A stretch of 5,109 nucleotides of DNA from an uncultured Dehalococcoidia bacterium (GCA_937864275.1 CALMIW010000190.1:1-5109); one strand, 5' to 3'. Positions 1 through 5,109 are shown, counted from the stretch's first letter. Program-made: numbers and translations. The notes: generated by a model from the letters alone, not told the origin.

Positions 1-1
1 G

Positions 2-184
2 CGCTGGCGCCGCTGGCAGGACATCGCCGTCGCCACCGGCCTCGCCGAACGGCGGTCCGGGGATAGGTGCCGTCCCGCCCCGGGCCCGGCCCTTCCCGTT
101 TCCGTCCCTGTGGGCGGGGGCTTCGCGCATTCGGCGTACCAGTCTGTGTCACTGCAGACCAGCCGATACCGGCCCGCGGTGTAG
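2..184 (+). pseudogene. Possible C-terminal remnant of an HTH-like gene, cut by left edge
   Basis: The frame beginning at base 2 reads RWRRWQDIAVATGLAERR over its first codons, with nearly every third base G or C. The W-x-DIA-x-ATGL-x-ER pattern resembles a recognition-helix region of a helix-turn-helix protein. After about residue 22 the reading frame becomes proline- and glycine-rich and loses any protein-like character, although it stays open to the TAG at 182-184. The sequence may therefore be a gene broken near base 65, or a chance open frame. The 5' part lies outside the window, so the family cannot be named. Another frame stops at 64-66 and has much poorer codon use. Confidence 0.25.
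74..118. terminator. GC-rich inverted repeat, possible terminator
   Basis: CCCGCCC at 74-80 pairs perfectly with GGGCGGG at 112-118. The 31-nt loop contains a second palindrome, CCGGGCCCGG at 80-89. It follows the putative left-edge gene remnant, so it could be a GC-rich actinobacterial-style terminator without a clear U tract. In DNA this rich in G and C a 7-bp repeat can arise by chance, so support is weak. Confidence 0.22.
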
Positions 185-280
185 AAGAAAGTGTAGAAGC
201 TCACGGCACATGACGCGCCCCGCCTCGCGGTCACTCGCGGAAAGAACGACTCGCCTCATCCCCGGTCGTACGCTCTTGTC
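119..280. other. Stretch with no supported gene
   Basis: No open frame here has both a credible start with a ribosome binding site and consistent codon use. A frame with an ATG at 210 stays open to 392, but its product is arginine- and threonine-rich and shows no recognisable domain, so I treat it as a shadow. The stretch includes a short direct repeat at 179-199. It may contain the promoter of the plus-strand gene that follows, but no clear -35/-10 pair was seen. Confidence 0.4.
179..199 (+). repeat. Direct repeat GTGTAGAAG x2
   Basis: GTGTAGAAG occurs at 179-187 and again at 191-199, separated by three A residues. It is locally A-rich in an otherwise GC-rich stretch. It could be a small duplication or part of a regulatory site upstream of the following gene; no function can be assigned. 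Confidence 0.4.
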
Positions 281-303
281 GTGGACAGCGACGTTCGGGG
301 CTC

Positions 304-430
304 CCAGACTTCGAGGCGTTGTGTGGCAACCTGCTGATGACGGCACGCCTCTGGGGCACCACGGACTCCGCCTACGACGCGTACTTCGATAGCGCGACAG
401 AGATGTGGATCGAAGCGCTGCCCGGGTCGC
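304..430 (+). pseudogene. 5' segment of a frameshifted hypothetical gene
   Basis: In the frame of base 304 the sequence reads PDFEALCGNLLMTARLW and then continues to about ALPGSLRS near 440. Composition is protein-like and third positions are strongly G/C. After about 430 this frame turns into serine-rich nonsense and stops at 522, while the frame one base back (see the CDS at 405-815) takes over with clearly coding character. This is the pattern of a one-base deletion near 420-440. Possible starts are TTG at 319 or ATG at 337 in this frame. GTG at 281 (VDSDVRGS) is also possible but would need a second one-base shift near 303. The product is not recognised. Confidence 0.5.
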
Positions 431-815
431 TCCGCTCCATGCCGACGAAGACTTCGTCAAGGCATTCGGGGAACGCTTCGGCGTCATCGCTGACCGGATC
501 ACGGCCGGGCTCACCGAGTTGACCCACCTGACCACATACACGGCCGACGAGGTCGCCCTCCAGCTGATCGTCGATCGAGCCGAGGAGATGGCCGACGGCA
601 GCGAACTCGACCAAGACTGGACGCACACGCTCCCCGACCGTCCGAACGATGGCAACTTCCACGGTGTGAAGGACTACCTCTTCTACAGCTTCGACGTCCT
701 CCACCTCTACGACGCCAGCGCCAACGGCGCCGAGGACCTCACCTTGGCGGTCTTCCAAGCCGAGGGCTTCGTCAACCTCCACCCACTCGACTGGTTCAAG
801 ACCTTCGTGAAGTAG
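405..815 (+). CDS. Hypothetical protein, probable 3' part of a frameshifted gene
   Basis: From the nominal GTG at 405 this frame gives 136 aa, but the convincing part starts near HADEDFVKAFGERFG (about base 438) and ends at FKTFVK with TAG at 813-815. The protein is acidic and probably soluble, with no signal peptide or membrane segment. The central part (about residues 25-70) looks helical. Family not recognised. The GTG at 405 has no ribosome binding site and lies inside a segment where the neighbouring frame has the better coding signal. The natural protein was therefore probably longer (about 170-180 aa), and this copy is either a pseudogene or carries a sequencing error. It faces the minus-strand operon to the right and shows no link to the CBASS genes. 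Confidence 0.55.
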   Translation: MDRSAARVAPLHADEDFVKAFGERFGVIADRITAGLTELTHLTTYTADEVALQLIVDRAEEMADGSELDQDWTHTLPDRPNDGNFHGVKDYLFYSFDVLHLYDASANGAEDLTLAVFQAEGFVNLHPLDWFKTFVK

Positions 816-854
816 AGCGACGGCTGGTGCCCATTCCACTCGCCGAACGCTTGG

Positions 855-904
855 ATGCTGCCACCGGGACGAGGCCGAGTCGCCCGTTGGCCCTCAGGCA
901 GCAT
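855..904. terminator. Inverted repeat between convergent genes
   Basis: ATGCTGCC at 855-862 pairs perfectly with GGCAGCAT at 897-904. A shorter internal pairing (CGGG 865-868 with CCCG 883-886) lies within the 34-nt loop. The structure lies in the roughly 100-nt gap between the stop of the plus-strand gene at 815 and the stop of the minus-strand operon at 919. It could therefore serve as a bidirectional terminator. There is no T tract on either side, so the call is tentative. Confidence 0.3.
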
Positions 905-918
905 GCCGAGGGGTTGAG

Positions 919-1164
919 TCAAGCGACGGTTCGGTCGAGGAGGCGACGGTTCTTGGTTACCGAGCCGGGCAGGATCGAGAAGTGGACTTGGCCGTCGTCA
1001 TCGACAGCGACGACTCGCACCACAGCCTGAGCTTGGCTGTTGCCCGCAAGGAGCATGGCTCCGGGCCGTACCCGTTCGCGAGCGTTGGCGTCGGCGAGGG
1101 TTGTCCAGCCAAGGCCATCGTCGTCCTGGGCGTTGAGGTCGGCTACGAGGTCGAGATCGTTCAT
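919..1164 (-). CDS. Small hypothetical protein (81 aa), last gene of minus-strand operon
   Basis: The 81-aa product begins MNDLDLVADLNAQDDDGLGW. It continues with an acidic, Ala/Val-rich body that includes GAMLLAGN and VVRVVAVDDDGQVHF, and ends in a basic stretch (SVTKNRRLLDR). The alternating hydrophobic pattern at about residues 35-65 suggests a small beta-rich fold. There is no signal peptide or membrane helix. A modest ribosome binding site, GGTGA, lies 4 nt before the ATG. The gene starts 18 nt after the stop of the 133-aa gene upstream and is very likely co-transcribed with it. I do not recognise the family. Being paired with another small unknown protein, it could be half of a two-component module, but nothing in the sequence proves a toxin, antitoxin or regulatory role. 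Confidence 0.72.
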   Translation of the reverse strand: MNDLDLVADLNAQDDDGLGWTTLADANARERVRPGAMLLAGNSQAQAVVRVVAVDDDGQVHFSILPGSVTKNRRLLDRTVA

Positions 1165-1182
1165 CTAGTCACCACGCTTTAG

Positions 1183-1584
1183 TCAGTCCTCATGATACGG
1201 GTTCAACCAGCTGCGGTGCTCGCAGCGTTGCAGTTCCTCGATGCCTGCCTCGAGGTCGTCGAAGGCCACGGTGAAGTGCCTCGGGTTCCGGCCAGTTGCC
1301 TCCAGGCGGAAACCGGCGGCTCGGAGCACACCGACCCGCATCAACGTCAAGACCTGGAACCGGACGAGCGGTGCCTGCTGGGCGAGTTCGTCGACGGCCA
1401 CATCCCGGGCAGCGAACACGGACAGGCCGTAGTCGCCGTAGATCGCGTGATATCGCTCGGCATCGAAGCGCAGGCCATCCGGGTCGAGGTCTCCGCCCCG
1501 CACGACCACGATGTCGTCATCGTCCAGGCGATCTCCGGCACGCAGATGTCGTTGCTTAGCCATATCTACGTCATACCTGCTCAT
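1183..1584 (-). CDS. Hypothetical protein (133 aa), middle gene of minus-strand operon
   Basis: The product is acidic and soluble-looking. It has a DDDD run near residue 22, RYHAIYGDYGLSVFAARD in the first half, a helical LVRFQVLTLMRVGVLRAAG segment at about residues 74-92, and RNPRHFTVAFDDLEAGIEEL toward the end. The tail is WLNPYHED. Codon use is typical of the window. The start is uncertain. The ATG at 1584 overlaps the end of the XRE-HIRAN gene by 14 nt and has no ribosome binding site. The in-frame ATG at 1563 (MAKQRHLRAG, residue 8) follows GAGCAGG at about 12 nt and may be the true start. Either way, spacing indicates co-transcription with the regulator upstream and the 81-aa gene downstream. 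I have an impression that similar proteins occur in actinobacteria as uncharacterised entries, but cannot name a family. Confidence 0.78.
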   Translation of the reverse strand: MSRYDVDMAKQRHLRAGDRLDDDDIVVVRGGDLDPDGLRFDAERYHAIYGDYGLSVFAARDVAVDELAQQAPLVRFQVLTLMRVGVLRAAGFRLEATGRNPRHFTVAFDDLEAGIEELQRCEHRSWLNPYHED

Positions 1585-2542
1585 GGGCTGGCGAGACCGT
1601 CATCCGGCACAGTACCCGAACGTGCCAAGGAACCTCTGGCCCGTTTGCCCGTTCCACGACGAGGGAGACCGCGCGACCACTTTCGAGGTACTGGTGGATC
1701 TCCTCGATCAGGTAACTGGGGACCCACCCGATCACGACGCCGCGCGTCGCCAGTTGGATCGCTCGATGGTCAGCAGGGTTATCAGGCTCGGACACGAGGT
1801 CGAGCGTGGTGCCAGGAGCCAGCCTTGACAGCACTCGATCGACGCGCTTGTGACCAAGATCTCTCGCATGGCGAACAGCTGACACCAGGAACGTCCGGAC
1901 GAGAGAACCATCGGCGAGTTCGGCCGGCTCTGGCACTACCTGGATCGTGTCGTGAGGGGATTCCGTGGGGACGCGGGCCAACAGCTCAGCTGGGGTGGCT
2001 CCGTCTCGAGATAACCCCAGCGCATCGAGCACAGCCGAGTAGTGCGGGTCTGCCGTGCTAACGAGACGAAGAGCGAAGAAGGGAAAGAGGTCCGGCGACC
2101 GATAGATCTGCTCAAGGTCCGGAAGCGATGGGAACGGAGTGAACCGCTCGTTGCGCCTCGCTTCCTCGTTGTAGCCGAAGACGAACTCGCGCCCCGTGTA
2201 CTCGAGGCGCCCGACGGGGACAAAGCCTCCGGTTTTCTGGTCCTGCCAGACGATCCGGTACTCGAACCGCTCATTCTCCGACCCGCTCGGTTGCTCCGTC
2301 CCTCGGACCGCTAGCTCAATCTGGTTGCTCCCGAACTCGGCATGCACTCGGAGTCTCCCCCCAAGGGCCTCGACATAGTCGGCAAGCGTCGAGACCCTGA
2401 TGTCGCTCTGCCTCTCGATCCGCGACACGCCCGACTGTGTCGTTCTGATCAAGGCGGCCACCTCAGCCTGCGACTTGTCGAACCGCTTCCGCAGTTCGGC
2501 CAACGGAACCCCTTGAATCGGCTGACTTGGCGATGAGTTCAT
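1571..2542 (-). CDS. XRE-family HTH protein fused to a HIRAN-type domain, likely CBASS-linked regulator
   Basis: This 323-aa protein is probably a cytoplasmic transcriptional regulator. Residues 13-65 form an XRE helix-turn-helix (KSQAEVAALI, then TTQSGVSRIERQSD, then STLADYVEALGGRLRVHAEF), typical of antitoxin-type repressors. Residues about 93-200 resemble the N-terminal part of HIRAN-domain proteins, with a HipA-like flavour (VGRLEYTGREFVFGY, then LFPFFALRLVS). Residues about 213-313 are HIRAN-like, with SEPDNPADHRAIQL, then VVIGWVPSYLIEEI, then WHVRVLCRM. HIRAN domains are known from eukaryotic HLTF, where they bind DNA 3' ends, and from bacterial proteins beside DNA-processing or defence domains. 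The start at 2542 is chosen because an extended -10 lies 6 nt upstream, implying leaderless translation; no ribosome binding site is present. A longer in-frame version reaching 2722 would run across the control region and the neighbouring gene and is rejected. The gene is divergent from the CBASS genes across a palindrome it may bind. DNA-damage or DNA-end sensing by the HIRAN part is inference only. Confidence 0.88.
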   Translation of the reverse strand: MNSSPSQPIQGVPLAELRKRFDKSQAEVAALIRTTQSGVSRIERQSDIRVSTLADYVEALGGRLRVHAEFGSNQIELAVRGTEQPSGSENERFEYRIVWQDQKTGGFVPVGRLEYTGREFVFGYNEEARRNERFTPFPSLPDLEQIYRSPDLFPFFALRLVSTADPHYSAVLDALGLSRDGATPAELLARVPTESPHDTIQVVPEPAELADGSLVRTFLVSAVRHARDLGHKRVDRVLSRLAPGTTLDLVSEPDNPADHRAIQLATRGVVIGWVPSYLIEEIHQYLESGRAVSLVVERANGPEVPWHVRVLCRMTVSPAHEQV

Positions 2543-2548
2543 CGACCA

Positions 2549-2557
2549 AGAATAGCA
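2549..2557 (-). promoter_or_regulatory. Extended -10 promoter for the XRE-HIRAN operon, leaderless
   Basis: On the minus strand the sequence reads TGCTATTCT, an extended -10 (TGn followed by TATTCT). It ends 6 nt before the ATG at 2542. Transcription would begin at or next to the A of the ATG, giving a leaderless mRNA, a common arrangement in actinobacteria. No good -35 is visible. The expected -35 region is occupied by the palindrome at 2568-2587, which suits repression by a bound regulator. Confidence 0.6.
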
Positions 2558-2559
2558 CA

Positions 2560-2590
2560 TAGACGAGATATCACGAACACGTGATATACT
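2560..2590 (+). promoter_or_regulatory. Promoter of the CBASS operon
   Basis: TATACT at 2585-2590 is a good sigma-A-type -10 (five of six to TATAAT). A weak -35 candidate is TAGACG at 2560-2565, with a 19-nt spacer. Expected transcription start is near 2597, leaving about 47 nt of leader before the CD-NTase start. The -10 overlaps the right arm of the palindrome, so the promoter is predicted to be repressible. The poor -35 may mean an activator or a weak basal level. Confidence 0.5.
2568..2587. promoter_or_regulatory. Perfect palindromic operator between divergent operons
   Basis: ATATCACG (2568-2575), a 4-nt spacer AACA, then CGTGATAT (2580-2587) form an exact 8-bp inverted repeat. Its size and spacing suit a homodimeric XRE protein. 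The right arm overlaps the -10 of the plus-strand CBASS promoter, and the whole site covers the -35 region of the minus-strand promoter. One bound dimer could therefore repress both directions. The likely binder is the adjacent XRE-HIRAN protein; this is inference from position and symmetry. Confidence 0.75.
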
Positions 2591-2633
2591 GGGCGGGCCT
2601 CCTCCAGCGGGGCGACGGCCCCAGTTTGATACC

Positions 2634-2640
2634 AGGAGAG
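2634..2640 (+). promoter_or_regulatory. Ribosome binding site deciding the CD-NTase start
   Basis: AGGAGAG lies just upstream of the ATG at 2644; the core AGGAG has 5-nt spacing. This strong site fixes the start at 2644. The open frame extends upstream to a GTG at 2581, but that codon lies inside the operator and upstream of the predicted transcription start. Confidence 0.8.
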
Positions 2641-2643
2641 CAA

Positions 2644-3756
2644 ATGACGATCCAGACACTCTCGGAACAGTTCCGCACAGTGCAGAGCAACCTCGAGCTC
2701 GGCGCACGACGGAAGGTCGCAATCGCCGCCCACCTGGAGGTGCGCGCCGCTATGAAGCTCGCCCGCACCCTCACCGAGCGAGGTCTGGACGACGTCCTGA
2801 TCGGCTCCTATCCACGGCGGACAGGAATCTGGCCTGGCAAGGACGTCGATGTGTTCGCCAAGCTCAGCAAAGAGTCAATCGACACGATCGAACCGTCCGT
2901 GGCGTACGAGCTCTTTCTCACGGTCCTCAAGAGCGCCTTCCCCGGTCGAGTCCAGCAGCAGGCTCGGTCGATCAAGATCGAGTACCGCCCCACGTTGCTG
3001 CCTGACCTCTCGTTCGTCCGGCAGGCGGCAGAACTCCTCAACGAGAGCGCGACGATCGGCTCGGCGGACGGCTTCGAGTTCTCCGTCGACGTCGTACCTG
3101 CCGTCCACTTCGGCAACATCTGGGGGATCCCCAATCGGAGTCGCGACCATTGGGCGCGGGCCACGGCGGCCGAGCGATGGACCAGCACGAATCCCGAGAA
3201 GCTCACCGAGCTCACCCAGCAGCTCAACAGCCGGATCTCAATCGGCGGGCAGGGGGCCTACGTGCCCACCGTCAAGACGGTCCGCCAGATCCGTCGGGCC
3301 CATCTCGGAGATGCCAAGCCCGGGGGCTTCTACTTCGAACTAATGGTTCACGAGGGGTTCACCACCGGACACGTCAAGGGGGATTCGTGGGCGGAGATCA
3401 CCGCATCGACGCTCCGCTACCTCGCCGATCGACTCATCACCGTAAGTACGACACCACTTTGCGATCCGGTGCTCGAGCAGCCATACAACCCAGAGCCCTC
3501 CCCCTCAGCGCTCTCCCACGCGGCCGGAGTGTTCGCTCAGCTCACCCAGAAGGCCGAGGCGGCTCTCACAGCGGAGAAGTGCCCAGCAGCGGCGGCATGG
3601 CGGCAGATCTTCGGCTCGAACACGAAGGCCAACGGTCCAGTGTTCGAACTCCCTTCCGGCTGCCGCGCCGATGGAACACCGACGCCGGTGTTCACAGCGC
3701 CCCGGGCGAACCCGGCCCGGGGGACCGACGAAGCACACGGCTTCGGCCATGACTGA
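2644..3756 (+). CDS. CD-NTase (cGAS/DncV-like cyclic oligonucleotide synthase) of type II CBASS
   Basis: This 370-aa cytoplasmic enzyme is expected to join nucleoside triphosphates into a cyclic di- or trinucleotide that activates a CBASS effector after phage infection. The nucleotidyltransferase core is clear. The helix-turn motif GSYPRRTGIWPGKDVDVF spans residues 54-71, with GSY at 54-56 and metal-binding Asp67 and Asp69. The third Asp is Asp149 in FSVDVVPAV. The region at about 195-265 (TVKTVRQIRRAH, FYFELMVHEGF) fits the helical C-terminal half of the family. The last 40 residues are Pro/Gly/Ala-rich and probably flexible. Length matches CD-NTases (about 350-440 aa). The start is set by AGGAG at 2634-2638. 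It overlaps the E2-E1 gene by 8 nt, so the two are translationally coupled. The nucleotide product and clade cannot be read from motifs alone. One oddity: the C-terminus ends GFGHD, not the small Gly/Ala residue expected for a Cap2 substrate. Confidence 0.92.
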   Translation: MTIQTLSEQFRTVQSNLELGARRKVAIAAHLEVRAAMKLARTLTERGLDDVLIGSYPRRTGIWPGKDVDVFAKLSKESIDTIEPSVAYELFLTVLKSAFPGRVQQQARSIKIEYRPTLLPDLSFVRQAAELLNESATIGSADGFEFSVDVVPAVHFGNIWGIPNRSRDHWARATAAERWTSTNPEKLTELTQQLNSRISIGGQGAYVPTVKTVRQIRRAHLGDAKPGGFYFELMVHEGFTTGHVKGDSWAEITASTLRYLADRLITVSTTPLCDPVLEQPYNPEPSPSALSHAAGVFAQLTQKAEAALTAEKCPAAAAWRQIFGSNTKANGPVFELPSGCRADGTPTPVFTAPRANPARGTDEAHGFGHD

Positions 3757-5109
3757 GGGCCCGCCGATCACCCTCGACGGTGAACGACTCGAGGAGTTCG
3801 TAAGCGAACTGCTCGATGCCGGATTCCGCGGGGCAGACACACACGGCCGCGCCTTCATCGGACCTATCCCGACGAGCCTCGCCCCGTTCACCGACACCCC
3901 CGAGATGACCATCGTCATCGCCGACCCATGGCCCTACCGACAACCACACGTGATCGTGCCAGGCATCGAGCGGTGGCACGCGGCCCACGACATGCCTTGT
4001 CTGTGGCAGGTCGGCGACAACACGAAGCGATGGATGACCTTCAAAGGCATCGTTGAGCGAATCAACGAATGGGCTAGTCAGGCCGAGGCGGGTTTCCCGA
4101 CGATCGATGGTGCAGCCCTCGATCCGCAGCTCTATTTCGCCAGGTACACGAGCGTGCCAGCGGCGATCGACATCGACGGACTCATCGGCGGCCTCACCCA
4201 AGACGGTCAACACGGCCTCATCCACCTCGACTTCATCACCGACGAACTGGCCGCCGTCAACCCCGGCAAAGGCTCAGGTCGTCTCTGGGGACGCTGGTTC
4301 TACCGAACCCACATCACGTCACCGCCGCAAGACCTCGCCGCATTCGATCAGGTCCTCACCGACAACCAGCGGGAACGGCTGAACAAGGCGCTCGACGTTC
4401 AGTCCAAGGCGCTGTTCGCTCTGGCCTGGCCAACCGTTCACGGCACGGCCTGCCTCGTACTCGTCATCGAAGTCCAACCCGACGGCAGCCGCCAGGCATT
4501 AGCAATCTTGCCAACGCCGATCTCGCAGCGAGACCGGTTGCGGCGCGCCGGACCTGACTCAGCAACCCTGGAATCCAAACGCGTCGTCGTGTTCGGAGTC
4601 GGAGCGATCGGGTCGCACGTCACCTCGACCCTGGCCCGATCCGGCGTCGGACAGCTCCTCATCGTCGATGGCGACGTGAAGCTCCCAGCTGGCATCGTCC
4701 GCCACGCCGGCACGGCCCTAGGAGTAGGAAAAGCCGCCGAGATGCGAGATCTCCTCGCTCCGTTCGACTGGACCAACATCGAGATCTACCCCGAGTCGAC
4801 GTGGGACATCGACAAGCTCGCTGCGCTCATCACGGGCGCCGACCTCTGCATTGATGCCACCGGTCTCACGCCGTTCGCCGAGCTTCTCTCGCGAGTCGCG
4901 TCCGAGCACCGGGTCCCGATGACCACGGTCGCTCTCTTCCGTGGCGGCAGGGTGGTCCGGGTCCGCCGCCAAGCTCGATATGACCATCCGATCGTGCTCC
5001 GCAATGGCCACTGGCGCTACCCAGCCATCCTAGCGAGCATCGAAAGAGCCGACGACTTCATCGGCGCCGAGACCGGTTGCGCAGCACCCATCCACAACGC
5101 ACCACCCGC
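3749..5109 (+). CDS. cap2: Cap2-type E2-E1 fusion (ubiquitin-conjugation-like), truncated at right edge
   Basis: There are 453 codons visible with no stop; Cap2 proteins are usually about 600 aa, so the C-terminus is missing. Residues 1-115 look like a prokaryotic E2 domain with candidate catalytic Cys84 in DMPCLWQVGD, followed by a Trp-containing helix (VERINEWASQ). Residues about 120-270 are a linker region. Residues about 275 onward are a ThiF/E1 adenylation domain: VVVFGVGAIGSH with GxGxxG at 283-288, IVDGDV with Asp307 and Asp309, then IVRHAGTALGVGKAAEM with Arg318, His319 and Lys328. Cys444 in ETGCAAPIHNAPP is a candidate E1 thioester cysteine. In type II CBASS, Cap2 adenylates the CD-NTase C-terminus and attaches it to a target, which primes signalling. 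The ATG at 3749 lies in ATGACTGA, overlapping the CD-NTase stop. No strong ribosome binding site is seen, so coupling is likely. Other E1/E2 systems exist, but the adjoining CD-NTase makes Cap2 the best reading. Confidence 0.92.
   Translation, partial: MTEGPPITLDGERLEEFVSELLDAGFRGADTHGRAFIGPIPTSLAPFTDTPEMTIVIADPWPYRQPHVIVPGIERWHAAHDMPCLWQVGDNTKRWMTFKGIVERINEWASQAEAGFPTIDGAALDPQLYFARYTSVPAAIDIDGLIGGLTQDGQHGLIHLDFITDELAAVNPGKGSGRLWGRWFYRTHITSPPQDLAAFDQVLTDNQRERLNKALDVQSKALFALAWPTVHGTACLVLVIEVQPDGSRQALAILPTPISQRDRLRRAGPDSATLESKRVVVFGVGAIGSHVTSTLARSGVGQLLIVDGDVKLPAGIVRHAGTALGVGKAAEMRDLLAPFDWTNIEIYPESTWDIDKLAALITGADLCIDATGLTPFAELLSRVASEHRVPMTTVALFRGGRVVRVRRQARYDHPIVLRNGHWRYPAILASIERADDFIGAETGCAAPIHNAPP

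Noticed and set aside
421..427. CCCGGGT as a possible programmed -1 frameshift heptamer in the left gene
   Set aside because: Its phase relative to the incoming reading frame is wrong for X-XXY-YYZ slippage, and no supporting downstream structure was recognised. A mutation or sequence error is simpler.
149..839. Minus-strand frames of 168 and 155 aa at the left side
   Set aside because: They mirror the frameshifted plus-strand gene. Translations are Ser/Arg- or Val/Glu-rich without domain features.
923..952. GCGACGGTTC repeated at 923-932 and 943-952
   Set aside because: Both copies lie in the end of the 81-aa coding region and encode parts of the Arg-rich tail. Two copies only, no array.
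1446..1453. A second exact copy of the operator half-site CGTGATAT within the 133-aa gene
   Set aside because: It lacks the matching inverted arm at the right spacing and lies in coding sequence. A single 8-mer match in 5 kb is easily chance.
1192..2061. A 289-aa plus-strand open frame antisense to the operon
   Set aside because: It is the antisense shadow of the 133-aa and XRE-HIRAN genes. Its product is Arg/Gly/Pro-rich with no domain, while the opposite strand encodes recognisable domains.
3150..3752. A 200-aa plus-strand frame inside the CD-NTase gene
   Set aside because: It lies wholly within the CD-NTase in another frame and its translation is Arg/Gly/Ser-rich with no domain.
3692..4225. 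A 177-aa minus-strand open frame under the CD-NTase/Cap2 junction
   Set aside because: It is a mirror of the E2 domain coding sequence; high GC opens antisense frames. No start signal or domain.
1..5109. CRISPR array, tRNA/rRNA, transposase or attachment site
   Set aside because: No regularly spaced repeats, cloverleaf-like sequence, transposase motifs or terminal inverted repeats with target duplication were seen anywhere in the window.

Overview
The window reads as chromosomal or mobile accessory DNA from a high-G+C actinobacterium. Third codon positions are strongly G/C, GTG and TTG starts are plausible, one gene looks leaderless, and the two uncharacterised small proteins look actinobacterial in style. 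This placement is an inference from composition and gene style; no marker gene is present.

Layout, left to right. (1) Positions 1-280 hold no convincing intact gene: a short HTH-like coding remnant at the left edge, a GC-rich inverted repeat and a small direct repeat. (2) Positions about 281-815 carry an unrecognised plus-strand gene that appears frameshifted. Good coding signal runs in one frame up to about 430 and in another frame from there to the stop at 815. (3) Positions 919-2542 are a minus-strand three-gene operon. It starts with an XRE helix-turn-helix protein fused to a HIRAN-type region (1571-2542), followed by two small unknown proteins of 133 and 81 aa. (4) Positions 2543-2643 form a divergent control region with a perfect 8-bp inverted repeat (ATATCACG-AACA-CGTGATAT) that overlaps the promoter elements of both directions. 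(5) Positions 2644-5109 are the plus-strand core of a type II CBASS anti-phage system: a CD-NTase (cyclic oligonucleotide synthase, 370 aa) overlapping by 8 nt with a Cap2-type E2-E1 fusion that runs off the right edge.

How the parts fit: in type II CBASS, Cap2 conjugates the C-terminus of the CD-NTase to a target and thereby primes it. On phage infection the CD-NTase makes a cyclic nucleotide that activates an effector. The effector and any Cap3 (JAB deconjugase) must lie to the right of the window, if they exist. The divergent XRE-HIRAN protein is well placed to bind the palindrome, repress itself and control the CBASS genes. A HIRAN-fused regulator for CBASS, with two unknown co-transcribed small proteins, is the most novel aspect of this window.
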